A DNA stretch of 64,000 nucleotides from Solea solea (GCF_958295425.1 NC_081135.1:38219956-38283955), one strand, 5' to 3'. Positions 49,460-62,089 are shown, counted from the first letter of the stretch. Notes: generated by a model not told the origin, from the letters alone. A program made the numbers and translations.

Positions 49460-49990
49460 CTTTCCTCTGCCCTCAAATCCACGTGGACGTTGTGTTTGTG
49501 GGTCTCTTCCTCCTCGGCCGCTCGTGTATCACTTCAAACATAATCTGACCTTGAGAATCCACGAGCATCTGTCTTTTCCACATTCCTCTCGTTAACCCCG
49601 TACCTCCCCAACACGTCCTAATCCCCTCTGTTATTCCCCGCACCGACATTAAGTCCATTAAAGTCCGTCCCTCCTGGAAACGCTCTCCGCCGCCTCATCC
49701 AACTCACTCCACAACTCCTCTCTCTCTCCTCTAACTGACGGCCAACTTTCAACATCACATCTTCAATTTCTTGCTTCACACTCATGATTCTGTCTGACAA
49801 CTCCTCACAAACTCTTCCTTCAGAGATGACTTACCCTTTACACCGTTTCTCTCTCTATCTAAACCATGGTCGAGCAGCTCCGGGTCTTTGCTTCCCCTGC
49901 GTCTCTTTTTCCGTCTCTCCATCATATCCGTCAGCTTTGTCCTTTTACAGGTCAGAGTCCTTACTCTTGCTGCCTCCTCACACACCATCC
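49460..49990 (-). pseudogene. Non-LTR retrotransposon endonuclease remnant
   Basis: On the minus strand, frames joined only across frameshifts show RERNGVKGKSSLKEEFVRS, SDRIMSVKQEIEDVMLKV, GTDFNGLNVGAGNNRGD and QMLVDSQGQ in this order. These resemble the apurinic-type endonuclease domain of RTE/CFDP2-like LINEs (GADFNGH-G-GNRG core). The remnant has frameshifts and stops, lacks reverse transcriptase and is clearly dead. Recognition is from memory of the family. Confidence 0.6.
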
Positions 49991-50099
49991 CTCTCTCTCT
50001 CCTCTTCCTTTATCTTCAGCTAACAGTAGCCCAGTTTCCATCGGCACCAATGGCAGACGTTGTTAATCCGTGGCCTCGACCCGATCCGGTATGATAGAA

Positions 50100-50225
50100 T
50101 TGTTGACAGTGATCCGCATATTTGATTTGGTAAAGGTTTTACGCCTGATGCCCTTCCTGACGCAAAATCCTTCCCATTTGTCCTGGCTTTGAATTCAGTG
50201 GTTGTGGCCCTCCATTGGCTGGGAT
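50100..50225 (+). repeat. Retroposon fragment (GGTTTTACGCCTGATGCCCT type)
   Basis: TAAAGGTTTTACGCCTGATG, CCCTTCCTGACGCAAAATCC and CCTCCATTGGCTGGGATCAA follow each other, as in a very common fish retroposon sequence. It adjoins the endonuclease remnant. Confidence 0.5.
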
Positions 50226-50227
50226 CA

Positions 50228-50495
50228 AACATCCATCCATCTGTTTTCGTCCGCTTTATCCTCCACACGAGGGTCGCCAATCTCAGATGACCTAGGGTAA
50301 AAGGCGGGGTCATACCCTGGACCAGTCCATCACAGGGCCACGTTGAGACCAACAACCATTGGACTGTGGGAGGACACCGGAGAACCCGGAGAAAACCCAC
50401 GCAAACTCCATGCAGAAAGGCCTTTGTTCCAACCGGGTCATGAACACGGGTCTTCTTGCTGCAAAGTGCTAACCACTACACCAACCGTGTGGCCC
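50228..50495 (+). repeat. Retroposon fragment (CATCCATCCATCTG...GTGCTAACCACTACACCA)
   Basis: CATCCATCCATCTGTTTTCG, AAAGGCGGGGTCATACCCTG, GAGAACCCGGAGAAAACCCA and AGTGCTAACCACTACACCAA occur in the order typical of a widespread teleost retroelement 3' region. The class is not certain from sequence alone. Confidence 0.6.
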
Positions 50496-50627
50496 AGGTT
50501 CAAACATGTATGACCTCATTCCCTAAATGTCCTCGTCCTCAGAAACCTGACTCCGCTTCCTTATTGGTCAACACTAAAGGTGACAAGAAGTCCTCCCCAA
50601 CAGAAGCTGTCTTTCATTTCTAGCTTA

Positions 50628-51067
50628 CACTATGTGGACAACAGTATTTGGACACCGGACCATTACACCAACAAGGACGGTAATGGTCCACTCTTCTTGG
50701 AAGACTTTGCTGTTTCCTGTTTGTGAATCAGTGTTCATTCATTCTGTAGAACATTAAGGAGGTCAGACACTGAGAAGGTCTGGCTTAATTTATGGTCCAC
50801 TTCATCCTGAAGGTTCTCGATTGGGTTGAGGTAAAGTTCTTCCGCAGAAAACCCAAATATCATGTCTTTATAGGCCTTGCTTTGTTCACTGGGACACAGG
50901 TTGTCAGGTTGGAATAGAACAGGGACCTTTGTCAAACTATTGCCACAAAGTTGGAAGCATGGCATTGTCCAAAATGTCTCGGTATGCTGAAGTGTGAAGA
51001 CACTGGAGACAAAGCCTGATGGAAACACCTGAATCCAATACTTAACAATACTTTTGTCCATACGGTG
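50628..51067 (-). mobile_element. Internally deleted Tc1/mariner element
   Basis: The ends CACTATGTGGACAACAGTAT and, inverted, ACCGTATGGACAAAAGTATT are terminal inverted repeats flanked by TA-rich sequence. On the minus strand the interior keeps fragments of a Tc1-type transposase C-terminus (LNPIENLQDEVDHKLSQT, compared with the usual NPIE-LW-E). The element is about 440 bp against about 1.2-1.6 kb for full copies, so the catalytic region is mostly gone. It is not functional. Confidence 0.75.
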
Positions 51068-52003
51068 TTTATTGGCTCCAAGACCGTCCCTCACACCTCG
51101 TTTTAACCGGCAATATGAAAACATGTGGAAGCTGCTAGCGCTCAGAGAACCATGAGGACTATGAAGACACAGTTTGACACGTCCATCCATATATTAATCC
51201 TTCTGTCCTCTGATGGAGAAGCAGGTTAAACTGACATACAGAAACAAAACAACCATTCACAATCTGCTTGTTTTTGGACTGAAGTACCAGAAGAAAACTC
51301 CAGAACACAACTTGCAGAAAAGCCTCCAAGTCAAACCCTGAACCTTTTATCCAGAAGAAAACTATCAACTATAAATAAAACCACATTTGTAACTAACCAA
51401 ACTGCCAAAGTGAGTGGATATGACCGGGATGAAGCCTGTGGAGAAGAATCCAGACTCAGAGACTGGGATCAGGATCAAACTGAGTGCATGAACAGAGCTT
51501 TCATGTGTGCTCGTTGGACACGATCACCACAGTGTTGCGTCGCAGCCACAGTTAACCTAATTCCACAGATCTTGAATCTGGAACTTTTTATTTTAACAAA
51601 ACAAACCGGAACGCGTGCGAGCGTTTGAAGGCGACTGTTGTGGCGGCGATTCATCGGGGAGAGTCGTCACGTCTTCTCCGAGCCTGGAAAACGCTCCGGC
51701 AGCCGCTCACCTCCTGACCCTTTAAGCCAGAAATAACTCCTTGTTCTCCTCCAGTTTAATAAGAAAACAATTATATGTGCTTTGGCTTTGGGAGAAAAGG
51801 CCTCGTGGTGAACCCTGAGAGCTCAGCACCACAGAGAAAAGTCCAGCTGTAAAAAAAAGTGTTTTTATAACGATAAGTTTTCATTTTCCTGAACGTTGGG
51901 GATGTTTTTGAAGTGTTGTTTTATGAGGTTCTGACACATCAGAGTCAGAGCTGGCTGCACTGTGGACGCCTAATTTGCCGATGTTTGATATCTAAGGAAC
52001 GTG

Positions 52004-52345
52004 TTTGCTGCTTTATCTCGCAGTTAGACAGGAAACTCAAGTTTCTCTCCTTGTGCCAAAGTCCATTCACAAAATCCGCAATTTGACATCACAGCACGCA
52101 GAGAGTTGTTGATCCACTGCTGCCTCCTTCACTAAGCTCAAATATGGTAATTCTTGACTTCTGTGCTTAAAATGTGTCTCTCAGATCGACCTCAGTGACA
52201 CAAAGTGACCACACGAGGCAGCAGAAGACCAGCAGCTCCTGTGTTAAATCACTGCTAAATCCAGCTAAAATCACTGATTTTCTCTATGGGCTTTGGTGTG
52301 GGAGAGTGAGTGGTTTACAAACTTCAGTTTCCTGTAGGAAAAGTC
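52004..52345. mobile_element. Foldback element with extended ends
   Basis: TGCTTTATCTCGCAGTTAGA and AGGAAACTCAAGTTTCTCTC precede the core arm. On the right, GGGAGAGTGAGTGGTTTACA and AACTTCAGTTTCCTGTAGGA mirror this. It therefore shows that the inverted arms extend at least 35 bp beyond the CTCTCCCACACC core. Confidence 0.8.
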
Positions 52346-52654
52346 TGTCGAACAGTGAGATGAAGACGTCAACATGTTCTGTAGATATCGTAGACTTAAG
52401 CTGATGTAGATTTTAAGAGGTGAGTTGTTTGGAAAGTGGCTTAAATCTGTTAAATCTGTTAAACTTTAAAGATGCAGCCAAAGTTTAGCCTTCACACCTT
52501 CAAACTCGACCTCCTACATTTTTCACAATTCCAACACTTCATACATAAAAAAAAAGTACTTTTTTATTTTTTATTTAATTATGAGTAGATTTTTAAGTCT
52601 TTTTAACGTTGATCTACAGTTGGACACCGTTGGCTCTGATTCTAGCGTCGGACG

Positions 52655-52790
52655 TCGCGCTCATGACTCTTCAGTGACGACACTCTCTGACCAGTCAGTG
52701 ACCTTCAGTCTTCAGTCACATTTTAGTCTCAGCTCAGCTGAACCTCGTCAGAGCAGGAACTAAAAACAAACACCAGGTTCCAGGTTCCAG
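52655..52790. repeat. Dispersed repeat, second copy of the 48.45 kb type
   Basis: CGCTCATGACTCTTCAGTGA and GACACTCTCTGACCAGTCAG match 48450-48565. The following part (CAGCTGAACCTCGTCAGAGC) diverges or is missing from the other copy. Confidence 0.5.
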
Positions 52791-53069
52791 GTTCTATCCC
52801 TGATGGAGAAGCTTTCCATAGAAATCCTGCAGACTGGTTTCATCTCAGTCAGACGTTGGTTTCCTCTCGTGAGTGAGTGAGTGGAGGACGAGCTTGGAAC
52901 GGATTAGCAGTTCATCTCAATCCAGTTCAACACATTAGGGTCAGGCTGTTATATTCATTTTCTCCACCGCGGCAAACCATCGACAGTTAGCTGACGGCGT
53001 TCACTGTGTAACCGGCCACACACACACACACACAGACGGATGGACAGGTTTTCCAGGATGAGTCTCGGG

Positions 53070-53070
53070 G

Positions 53071-53110
<40 letters not shown>

Positions 53111-53111
53111 T
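53070..53111. repeat. (ACAG)n microsatellite
   Basis: About ten ACAG units; the complementary (TGTC)n type lies at 53768-53800. Confidence 0.9.
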
Positions 53112-53771
53112 CATGGTTGGATGTTTCTCTGACAGCTCGCTGTGTTGTTAGTGAGGCTCACTGTTCACCATCACTGCTGTTTCCACCTGTCACTCACTCC
53201 TTTAGTGCAATAATACTCACGTCTTTATCTTAATCCATGAATGAATGAATGAATGAATGAATGAAGATCTTTGTTAAAAAAAGAAAACGTAGCACAAAGT
53301 TGTTTAACACAAACATGGATTATTTTTCTCTGTATTCTGTACAAATTGTTGAGAATTGGTGCCCAATTTTTATATATCATATTTTTTGCTCGTACATTTT
53401 TACATATTTTTTTTACTCAATTGAATCACATTTCATTTGTTCGTTTATAAATAAATATGTTATATAAAAAGTAAATAAGTAATAATATTCAAGTTTTAAA
53501 TATATCATATTTAATTTAAGTGTTAAAAAAAAATACATATATGAATATGTATATATATATCAGGAAATATTTCACAATAAAAGCCTTGCCAGACATAATA
53601 AATGAGTAAAAGTGTGTGTGCTTTTACTTTGAAACAGTAGAATCTCTCATTTCCAGAATTTAAACTATATTAGCCTTTTATTTTTGTTTTAAATCATATT
53701 TTTATGTTGTTGACTTTGGTCCCTGCAGCTGTGGACCACAGATCTGCACCTGTCCGTCCATCTGTCTCTCT

Positions 53772-53802
<31 letters not shown>

Positions 53803-54520
53803 CAGTATTTGTTGAGATTATCTCTGTCGCTCTCGTCCACTTTGTTTGAATAATACGAGTTTGGTTTGGTTAATCTCTGTGTTTCCTGTTTAAATAAACG
53901 TTAAATCACTGATTCATTTCATAACAAGGTTTAATTTCACCCTCTCACAGAGTCCTGTCGTCTTCTCCTCCACCAGCTTCTCCCTCTCTGTCTCTCTCTC
54001 GTTATTTTCCCTCCTTTCCTTGCACTCGGCACCACTTTGACGTTTTCTCTTTGCTTTTATTCTTCACACTTTGACTCCCGCTGAGCCCACGACACAACAA
54101 TGATGTGATTGCAGCGGAAAAAAACCCTGGAAACTGTTCAAGAGTAATGACAACGTTTGAGCTTGTGATTGTGTGTGAGTGTGTGAGTGTATGTGTGTGT
54201 GAGTCACTCCCTCACTCACTCACTCACTCACTCACTGAGCTTCCTCTGTCTCCCAGTATCACTCTGTTACTGGTGCCACGTCCCCTCTGGAAACATCACC
54301 ACATCATCACAGCTGCTGATCAGAGGAGTTTGTGTGCGGGAACGTAACAACAACAAAGCTCACACACACTTGCCGTCTATTTTTAAAAAAAATAATTAAA
54401 TAAATAAATAAATGATGCGATACTCGCCAAAATAGCTGGATTGGAAATCTCTAAACTCAAAATGTGATATACGTAGATACTTGGCTAAAGTAGTAAATGC
54501 AGCCAAGCCTGATTAAAAGG

Positions 54521-54562
<42 letters not shown>
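54521..54562. repeat. (TA)n microsatellite, about 20 units
   Basis: An uninterrupted TA run between GGTCTG and ATCTG. Confidence 0.9.
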
Positions 54563-54564
<2 letters not shown>

Positions 54565-54639
54565 CTGTATAAATTCTGTTAGCAACGTCCTGTCTGCATT
54601 TTTTTCTTGTTCCACGAATCAGTCTGAACCCACTGATGA

Positions 54640-55160
54640 CGTCACAAAACATGATCAAACTGTCAAGAAATCCCCATCATTTATAACGGGCAAAAATGTG
54701 AAAGAAGAAATCATATATCTTTTAAAAACTTAGCAGATTTTAACGAAATTTGGTATGTGTATGCAGTTTCAGACACTCTACCACCGGACTAAATTTCATC
54801 CAGATCTAATTCAGATTAAGCAATTTAAATGTAACGTGGTTCAGGCCCTTTGAACAAGTTCAGATGTGTATACTGTATCTCAGCGACATCTTTACGGATC
54901 AGGATTATTTTACCTAAGGATGTTCCCGGTCAATTTGGGTAAGAATTGACCCACTGGTGAGGAAACAAAAACTATAAAATCATCAAGAATTCATTCATTC
55001 ATTTATAATGGGCAGAACTGTAAAATAACCAATTATATCTCTGTCAAAACTCGTTGAATTTGAACGGAATTTGGTGTGTGAATGTAGGATCAGCCTAACA
55101 ACAAACCAAGTTTCATGCGGATTTAATCCAGATTACGGATTTGGTGGTTCTTCTGCATCC
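54640..55160. repeat. Interspersed repeat, two related halves
   Basis: ACGAAATTTGGTATGTGTAT (near 54745) and ACGGAATTTGGTGTGTGAAT (near 55065) begin matching segments with AAATTTCATCCAGATCTAAT and AGTTTCATGCGGATTTAATC downstream. The same family in inverse orientation is at 62090-62345. Confidence 0.7.
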
Positions 55161-55902
55161 AATGGATTTAAAATGCAAACATTTCACAAACACAGGTGTC
55201 ACGGCGGCTTTCACCTACACACATGAAAATGGACAAACATGTTCATCAGGATAAGATTTCGATAATAGTCTCTTGGACCAACCACCTCAACCCAACAGGA
55301 AGGCGGCCATTTTGGATTTTGCGATTTCACTCACACACGTGTCGTATGTGAACAAACTCCTCCAAGACACGGATTCAAATCTGTGAGAAAGCGTCACTCA
55401 ATGTTACACGATGCAGCCACTGGGGGGCGCCACGGTTGCAGCTAATTGCAAAAAAAATCCAAAAAAAGCGTCCGATCACAACCAAACTTTCTGTGACTGA
55501 TGATTACAGAGTCGTTGACGTCCAGAACTTCTCAGAGTCTTAGATTCTGTCTTTCTTAGCGTCGTATTATCAGAATCTGAGATGAGGTCATCGATTCTCA
55601 GATTCTCGTGTTTTTAAAGTGAAGAAGAAGAAGAAGAAGACAGAGATGTTACGTGGGTTTTACGTCTGTCGCCACAGTCGTTCAAAACCGCCGTGACCTT
55701 CGCTGCGGCGGCGTCAAGGTCGTCCGTGCATGAGGAGTTCAAAAAAACACCAGAGCGTAAAGACAGGTTTCACATTTGCATAAACCAGAAATTCATAGTC
55801 GTTGTCAGAAGAGGAGGAGGGGGAGGAGGAGGAGGAGGAGGGTGCATGCCATCGTTCTTATCTTTTTATCTGCAAATCACTTCCTGTTGTAACAGCCACT
55901 CT

Positions 55903-55905
55903 CAC

Positions 55906-55940
<35 letters not shown>
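55903..55940. repeat. (CA)n microsatellite
   Basis: About sixteen CA units; a TG run follows at 56047-56075. Confidence 0.85.
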
Positions 55941-56159
55941 CTGTCGTTGCTTCCTCTCGCCATCGCTGCCTTTTTTCAAGAGGACAGAAACTAGGAAGGA
56001 GGAGGAGGACGAGGAGGAAGAGGACAGATAAAAGGAAACACTGAATGTGTGTGTGTGTGTGTGTGTGTGTGTGTCAGGAAGCTGGAGAATTTTATATTTT
56101 GGTTCAAATATCTGAATAAATAAATAAATAACTGAAGCATATTCACCATTAAATCTTTA

Positions 56160-56762
56160 AAAATGTTGGGTTCAGGGGTCAGGGTTAAAGGTTGTGGTGG
56201 TGAAGGTAAAATTAGGGTAAGGGGCGAGGGAATGTATTATATTATAGTATATTTATATATATATGTATTGAGTGTGCTCAGTAGGAAGGCAGTGTGAGAA
56301 TGTGTGTGTGTTTGTGTTTGTACTTGTATTTATATTTTTATGAGGACTTTGAGGTTTTGTTTGGTTTCAGGTTTAGGTTTAAGATCAGGTTTAGATTAAG
56401 ACTTAGTTGTGATGGAGGAGGTTAAGGTTAGGGGTTTAGGAAATGTATTAGGTCTGTGAGTGGTCCCGACTCAGACCACTGCACAAGAACGCGTGTTTGT
56501 TTTTGTTCTTGTCACCTCTTTAGGACCAAGTATACACACTGACCTTGTCAAGACCAGCAGTCCTCATGGAGAGCAAAACCTGGTCCTAATGAGGCAGAAC
56601 CTCATTTCTGAGGAGCTGATTAAAGTTTAGGACTAAGATTTGGAAGATTTGAAGATTTAAAAACTCACAACTTTAAAGAACTTTCGTGGTGGTTTAAGAC
56701 CTGGTTTTAGGGTTTGGGTCAGAATTGGGTTCAGGTTTAGGAGCTAGGGAATGCGTTACAAG

Positions 56763-56799
<37 letters not shown>

Positions 56800-56937
56800 C
56801 TTGTTTTTGTGGTCTCTTTAGGACCAAGTGTAATCACCTACCCTGTCAGGACCAGTCGTCCTCATGGAGACCAAAACCTGGTCCTAATTCAAATCAATGG
56901 ACGTCATGGCAGAGTCCTGAGAAGAATAGCTGCACAA

Positions 56938-56950
<13 letters not shown>
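56160..56950. repeat. Cluster of GTGAGGACAT/CCTGGTCCTAAT-type repeats
   Basis: At least three related blocks occur with (i) GGGTAAGGGGCGAGGGAATG near 56213, (ii) GGTTAGGGGTTTAGGAAATG near 56426 and (iii) TTAGGAGCTAGGGAATGCGT near 56735. Each precedes ATTA, AGTG or TG runs. Two copies of CAAAACCTGGTCCTAAT are at 56574 and 56873. A related piece is at 38785-38850. Confidence 0.65.
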
Positions 56951-56968
<18 letters not shown>

Positions 56969-57067
56969 TGTGTGGGGCGTTCACCTCAGGGTGGATGTTT
57001 CGAGGAGGCAAATCTCCAGAGACAGCATGTTAGGTTGTTTTGCTCTTTTGGACGTCAGCCTAGAGGG

Positions 57068-57128
57068 CAACACACGCACACACGCACACACACACACACA
57101 CACACGCACACACGCACACACGCACACA
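57068..57128. repeat. (CA)n with regular CG interruptions
   Basis: ACACACGCACACACGCACAC continues for about 60 bp. Confidence 0.85.
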
Positions 57129-57663
57129 GATCCTGAATGATTTGCTTGTTTGATTCCCTCCTCCTCCTCCTCCTCCTCCTCCTCACAGACGTGGTGGTCT
57201 GCTCTGTTTTCACACCTCTGCTCTGAACTCGAGTGAAACCAGAACTCTCAGGTTCTTCTCTGCAATTTTCCCTCAAACACTTTTAAAAAATAAACACAGT
57301 TTAAAAATAAAACAAAGCAAAATCAGAGTCTGTTTCCTAACCAATAATAACCTCTTCATCTTCCTCTTCATCTTCTTCTTCCTCTTCCTCCTGAAACGTA
57401 ACATCATGTCAGGAGAAGTTTGGGATTAGTTCAAAGTTTGACTCATCAGTGAACATCTGTGTCCTGTTTGGAGACATTTTGAATAAAGTCGTGTCAGACT
57501 TGTTGTTGTTGGTGCCGTCGTTTGTTTATTGTTAATCGTATTTTTATGTCACTGATCAGTTGTGTGTGTGTAAAGGTTGTGATTGTGTCTGCAACTGTGG
57601 AGAACGAGGGTTCAAACACACAAACACAACATTTTAGCTTATAAAAAATCTCTTCAAAGTAAC

Positions 57664-57990
57664 GTTCACTGCTTTACTTTTGTGTTTAGAAGCTTTTGTA
57701 CCTGGAAACTAAAGCGTGTCAGTTTGTGCCAAAGTCCATTGACGAAAACAGTGATTTAACCCCACAGAACACAGGACACTTTAAACGGGACACTGTTGTC
57801 TCCTTTGGTAAGTTTGGTCATTTAGTTTAAACCAAATGAAGGTTTTCAAATGCTGAAAGTCACAGAACAACACGACCAGAAGTGGATCAGCGTCTTCATC
57901 TCCTGTGTCGTGTGAAGTCAATCTGATGACTTTCTCTATGTTTAGTATTGTGGTTTACAAAGTGAGTATTCTGTCAGAAAAGAGTGTCTA
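57664..57990. mobile_element. Degenerate foldback element
   Basis: CACTGCTTTACTTTTGTGTT, GTGCCAAAGTCCATTGACGA and, at the other end, TGATGACTTTCTCTATG and GTGGTTTACAAAGTGAGTAT can be aligned with the copy at 52004. Inner parts are strongly diverged, so this is the oldest copy. Confidence 0.6.
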
Positions 57991-58499
57991 ACATAAAGTT
58001 AAAACAGTGAACATGTTCTCAAGATGGCCGACCCTTAAGCTAAGTGTCTAAAATCATATAATAAACTCAAAAACATCCAGAACTCTCCCTTTAATTGTCT
58101 CACAGTACAAATATCCAGTTTATTATGACGGGTGGACAAACCTGGAGTTCTCACAGATCAGTGGGCGCGTGTTTGCAGCTGTGTTGTAATAAAATAAAAC
58201 TGCTTTTATTGTGAAATTTAACCTTTTTTTTGTTTCTGTTTTTGCCAAAAACAAAACAAAACAGAAAAAGTAAAGATTTTGGAGATGTTTGTTGTTGTGG
58301 TCTGAGACAGAGACGGAGTGAGTGGACGTGGAGCACTGAGCTTTTATCACGATGATGTCATCGTGACGTGGACGTGAACTTTTTTCTCTCATGGATCAGA
58401 GTTCATCTGCAGCTAAAACCTGATCATTCAGTCTGACTGAGAAAATACACTTTTTACTCTTTAAATTATTTTATTCTGTATTTATTTAACATCCTTCTC

Positions 58500-59010
58500 T
58501 TCTTTAGCATCAACAGCTTTGTTTTAGCATCATTAGCATCTTGTCTCTTTTTCAGCATCTTTAACATGTTGTTTATTTTTAGCATATTTAGCATCTTGTC
58601 TCTTTTTAGCATCTTGTCTCTTTTTAGCATCTTGTCTAGACTTTAGTATATTTAGAATCTTTACTCTTTAGCATCTTGTTTTTTTTGACCATCTTTAGCA
58701 TCATTAGCTTCTTGTCTTTTCCTTTAGCATCTTCTCTACTTTTGTATCTTGTGCTTTCTTTAGCACCTGATTTTTGAGCAGCATCTCTACTCTTTAGCAT
58801 CTTTTTTAAGCACATTTAGCATCTTGTCTTTTCCTTTAGCATTTTTACTCTTCTTTAGCATCTTTTTTTCTATAGCATCTTCTCTCTTTTTAGCATCGTA
58901 AGCGTCTTTGCCCTTCTTTAGCATCTTATCTACCCTTTGCTATATTTGATTCTTTTTTAGCATCTTGTGTTTTCTTTAGCATCTTATCTACTCTTTAGCA
59001 TCTGCTCATC
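58500..59010. repeat. Degenerate minisatellite around TTTAGCATCTTGTCT
   Basis: About twenty-five occurrences of TTAGCATCT or TTAGCATCTTGTCTC are spaced by about 15-25 bp over 500 bp, with pyrimidine-rich spacers (CTTTTT). The strand is strongly pyrimidine-biased. Confidence 0.85.
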
Positions 59011-60027
59011 TCTCTCCCTGCTCTCGTCATTAGCGCCCCCTCTCTTCTTTATTCATAAATGCATGATCAGTTTTTTTGAATCAGTGAATCAGAACGTGTG
59101 TTCGTGGAATATAACCTTTAATAAAAAGGGTCCATGTTCCAGGTGAATCACTGCTGGATTCAAAGTTTCCTCATTCTTGTCGTCCTCTCCTCGCTCACTC
59201 TTATCTTGTGGTGCAGCAGTGATGCATCAGTGCACATGTTGCTTCACAAAGCCTCTGGGTGTGTCTTTATTTACCACAACTCTCTTCCTGTTTGTTTTTC
59301 CTCATTAAAAGTCTATTAGACTAAACTCACTCACAGAGTATCGTCACGTGTGTGCGTGTCTGTGTGTATGTGTGTGTCTGTGTGTGTGTGTGTGTGTGTG
59401 TGTAGACACAGGGCATGTTTCAGCTCTTTCACAGAGCAGGAATGCTGTGCAGCTGCCAGACTCCGCCGCTGTGACTTCACTGGGACCAGTGGTGATCCTT
59501 GGCACCACACACACACACACACACACCTGTTGCCATGGAAACCACATTACAAGACCCACCATGACAACCCCGCCCCCCTAAACCCCACCTCAGCCCTCCT
59601 CTCATCCCAGTCCTCCACTGTTTTGCTCACATTTGTTTGAAATCAAAAGGAACTGTCGCTGCCAAACAACCAGCTGTAATATAAACATATTCCGTTTATA
59701 GTGGTGATCGTGATGTTGACATTTCCCACTCTTTATATTTGACCACATGTTTATTTTGATAAGCAATGATGCGTTCAAGTGCACATGTGCTGCAGAGGGA
59801 ATGTTAACGAACGACCACAACATGGAAATAAACCAAAACACTGATGTTTGAAATTTACTGAGAGATTTTAGATTTAATATCTTTAGACGAATGTGAAAAA
59901 AACACAAGATATTTTATATTGTGTGGATAATTTACAGTTTGTTCTTGCATTTCATAACAATGACGAACTTTTACAATAACGCTCAAACAATCTTCTTTCA
60001 GGCCTCATCTTCTCTATAGTGCCCTCT

Positions 60028-61154
60028 GAACACAGTTACCTGAGCACAGTTACCTGAACACAGTTACCTGAGCACAGTTACCTGAACACAGTTACCTGAA
60101 CACAGTTACCTGAGCACAGTTACCTGAACACAGTTACCTGAGCACAGTTACCTGAACACAGTTACCTGAACACAGTTACCTGAGCACAGTTACCTGAACA
60201 CAGTTACCTGAACACAGTTACCTGAGCACAGTTACCTGAACACAGTTACCTGAACACAGTTACCTGAGCACAGTTACCTGAACACAGTTACCTGAACACA
60301 GTTACTTGAGCACAGTTACCTGAACACAGTTACCTGAACACAGTTACCTGAACACAGTTACCTGAGCACAGTTACCTGAGCACAGTTACCTGAACACAGT
60401 TACCTGAACACAGTTACCTGAGCACAGTTACCTGAACACAGTTACCTGAGCACAGTTACCTGAGCACAGTTACCTGAGCACAGTTACCTGAACACAGTTA
60501 CCTGAGCACAGTTACCTGAACACAGTTACCTGAACACAGTTACCTGAGCACAGTTACCTGAGCACAGTTACCTGAACACAGTTACCTGAGCACAGTTACC
60601 TGAGCACAGTTACCTGAGCACAGTCACCTGAACACAGTTACTTGAACACAGTTACCTGAACACAGTTACCTGAACACAGTTACCTGAGCACAGTTACCTG
60701 AACACAGTTACCTGAGCACAGTTACCTGAACACAGTTACCTGAGCACAGTTACCTGAGCACAGTTACCTGAACAGTTACCTGAGCACAGTTACCTGAGCA
60801 CAGTTACCTGAACACAGTTACCTGAGCACAGTTACCTGAGCGCAGTCACCTGAACACAGTCACCTGAGCACAGTTACCTGAGCACAGTTACCTGAGCACA
60901 GTTACCTGAACACAGTTACCTGAACACAGTTACCTGAGCGCAGTTACCTGAGCGCAGTTACCTGAACACAGTTACCTAAGCACAGTTACCTGAGTGCAGT
61001 TACCTGAGCGCAGTTACCTGAACACAGTTACCTGAGCGCAGTTACCTGAGCGCAGTTACCTGAGCACAGTTATCTGAGCACAGTTACCTGAACACAGTTA
61101 CCTGAACACAGTTACCTGAACACAGTTACCTGAGCACAGTTACCTGAACACAGT
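60028..61154. repeat. 14-bp minisatellite, about 80 copies
   Basis: The unit CACAGTTACCTGA plus A or G repeats for about 1.13 kb with very few other changes (ACTTGA, GCGCAG, CAGTCACC and one 10-bp truncated unit near 60770). The last base alternates; the left third follows A-A-G, giving a 42-bp higher-order period. The right third is richer in variants with GCGCAG. Confidence 0.97.
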
Positions 61155-62089
61155 TCTTTCTTGCTGATAATCTCTGGGTGTGGTGGTTGGAAGTTTTCGA
61201 CTGTATCGTCAGCTTCAGTTGCCAGAAACACAGCAGATGAGTCCAGACAGGACATGAACACAGCTCTGTTTGTTTTAACACCTTTTGTTCCTCTCGCTTT
61301 TATTTTCTGATGTTCTGGAAAAAACCTCTGCGTCTCCCCCTCATGTACCCAACGCTACCGTGTGTCGCCATGGTTACAAATGATCGTGCCTGATTATACG
61401 GCAGATAATTTGTGTGGGAGATTGCATCCTTGACTGCTTCCCAAAATCAGCACAGGGATTGTGGAGGGTGTTAAAGTGCTGGTTCAGTGCTTGCTTTATT
61501 GCTACCGGGGGTTAAAATCGCTATTGTGCTAAATTTGACACCAATGCCAGGTTTGTTTAGCTTAGCTTAGCATCGTGGCTGTAAAACAAAAAACAAAATG
61601 CTCTTTTGTTGATGTCTGTAGTGCTGCAGGAGCTAAAACCACCACATCACATGATCCCATATTAGATCCAGGAAATGATTTTAATCCCATTTTAATACTT
61701 TACTTAACACTCCATTGTTTCTCAAACAGTGGGGGTTTTCTCCGTGTATAACGTCAGATTAGCAGGTTTGAGTTAAGCTGTAACTGTAGGCGGATTATCT
61801 CGACTCTGCACACACACACAGTATCACGTTAACAGTTGTAATTGTTACTTTGACATTTTAATTCACTGCCACGTTTGTACTTTTGTTCTTATTAAAGGTA
61901 CAAATGTGCAAATGTTTGAAGGATTTAAGATACGAAGCCTTTGTAGAAAGATCTGGTTTTGCTCAAAGATTAACTACAGATTACTTTTTATTATAATTCA
62001 TTTGTGGAAATATCATTTTCTTAACAAGCAAATTTGTTTTTTGGTACAAATCTGAATTTACAAAATGGGAGTGAAGTGTGTAACATTCA

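Noticed and set aside
55693..56031. 112-codon frame with a poly-Gly run
   Set aside because: It is read through GGA and CA repeats with no recognisable domain, within an intron.
60028..61154. Regular short repeats as a possible CRISPR array
   Set aside because: The units are directly adjacent with no spacers, and the DNA is vertebrate.
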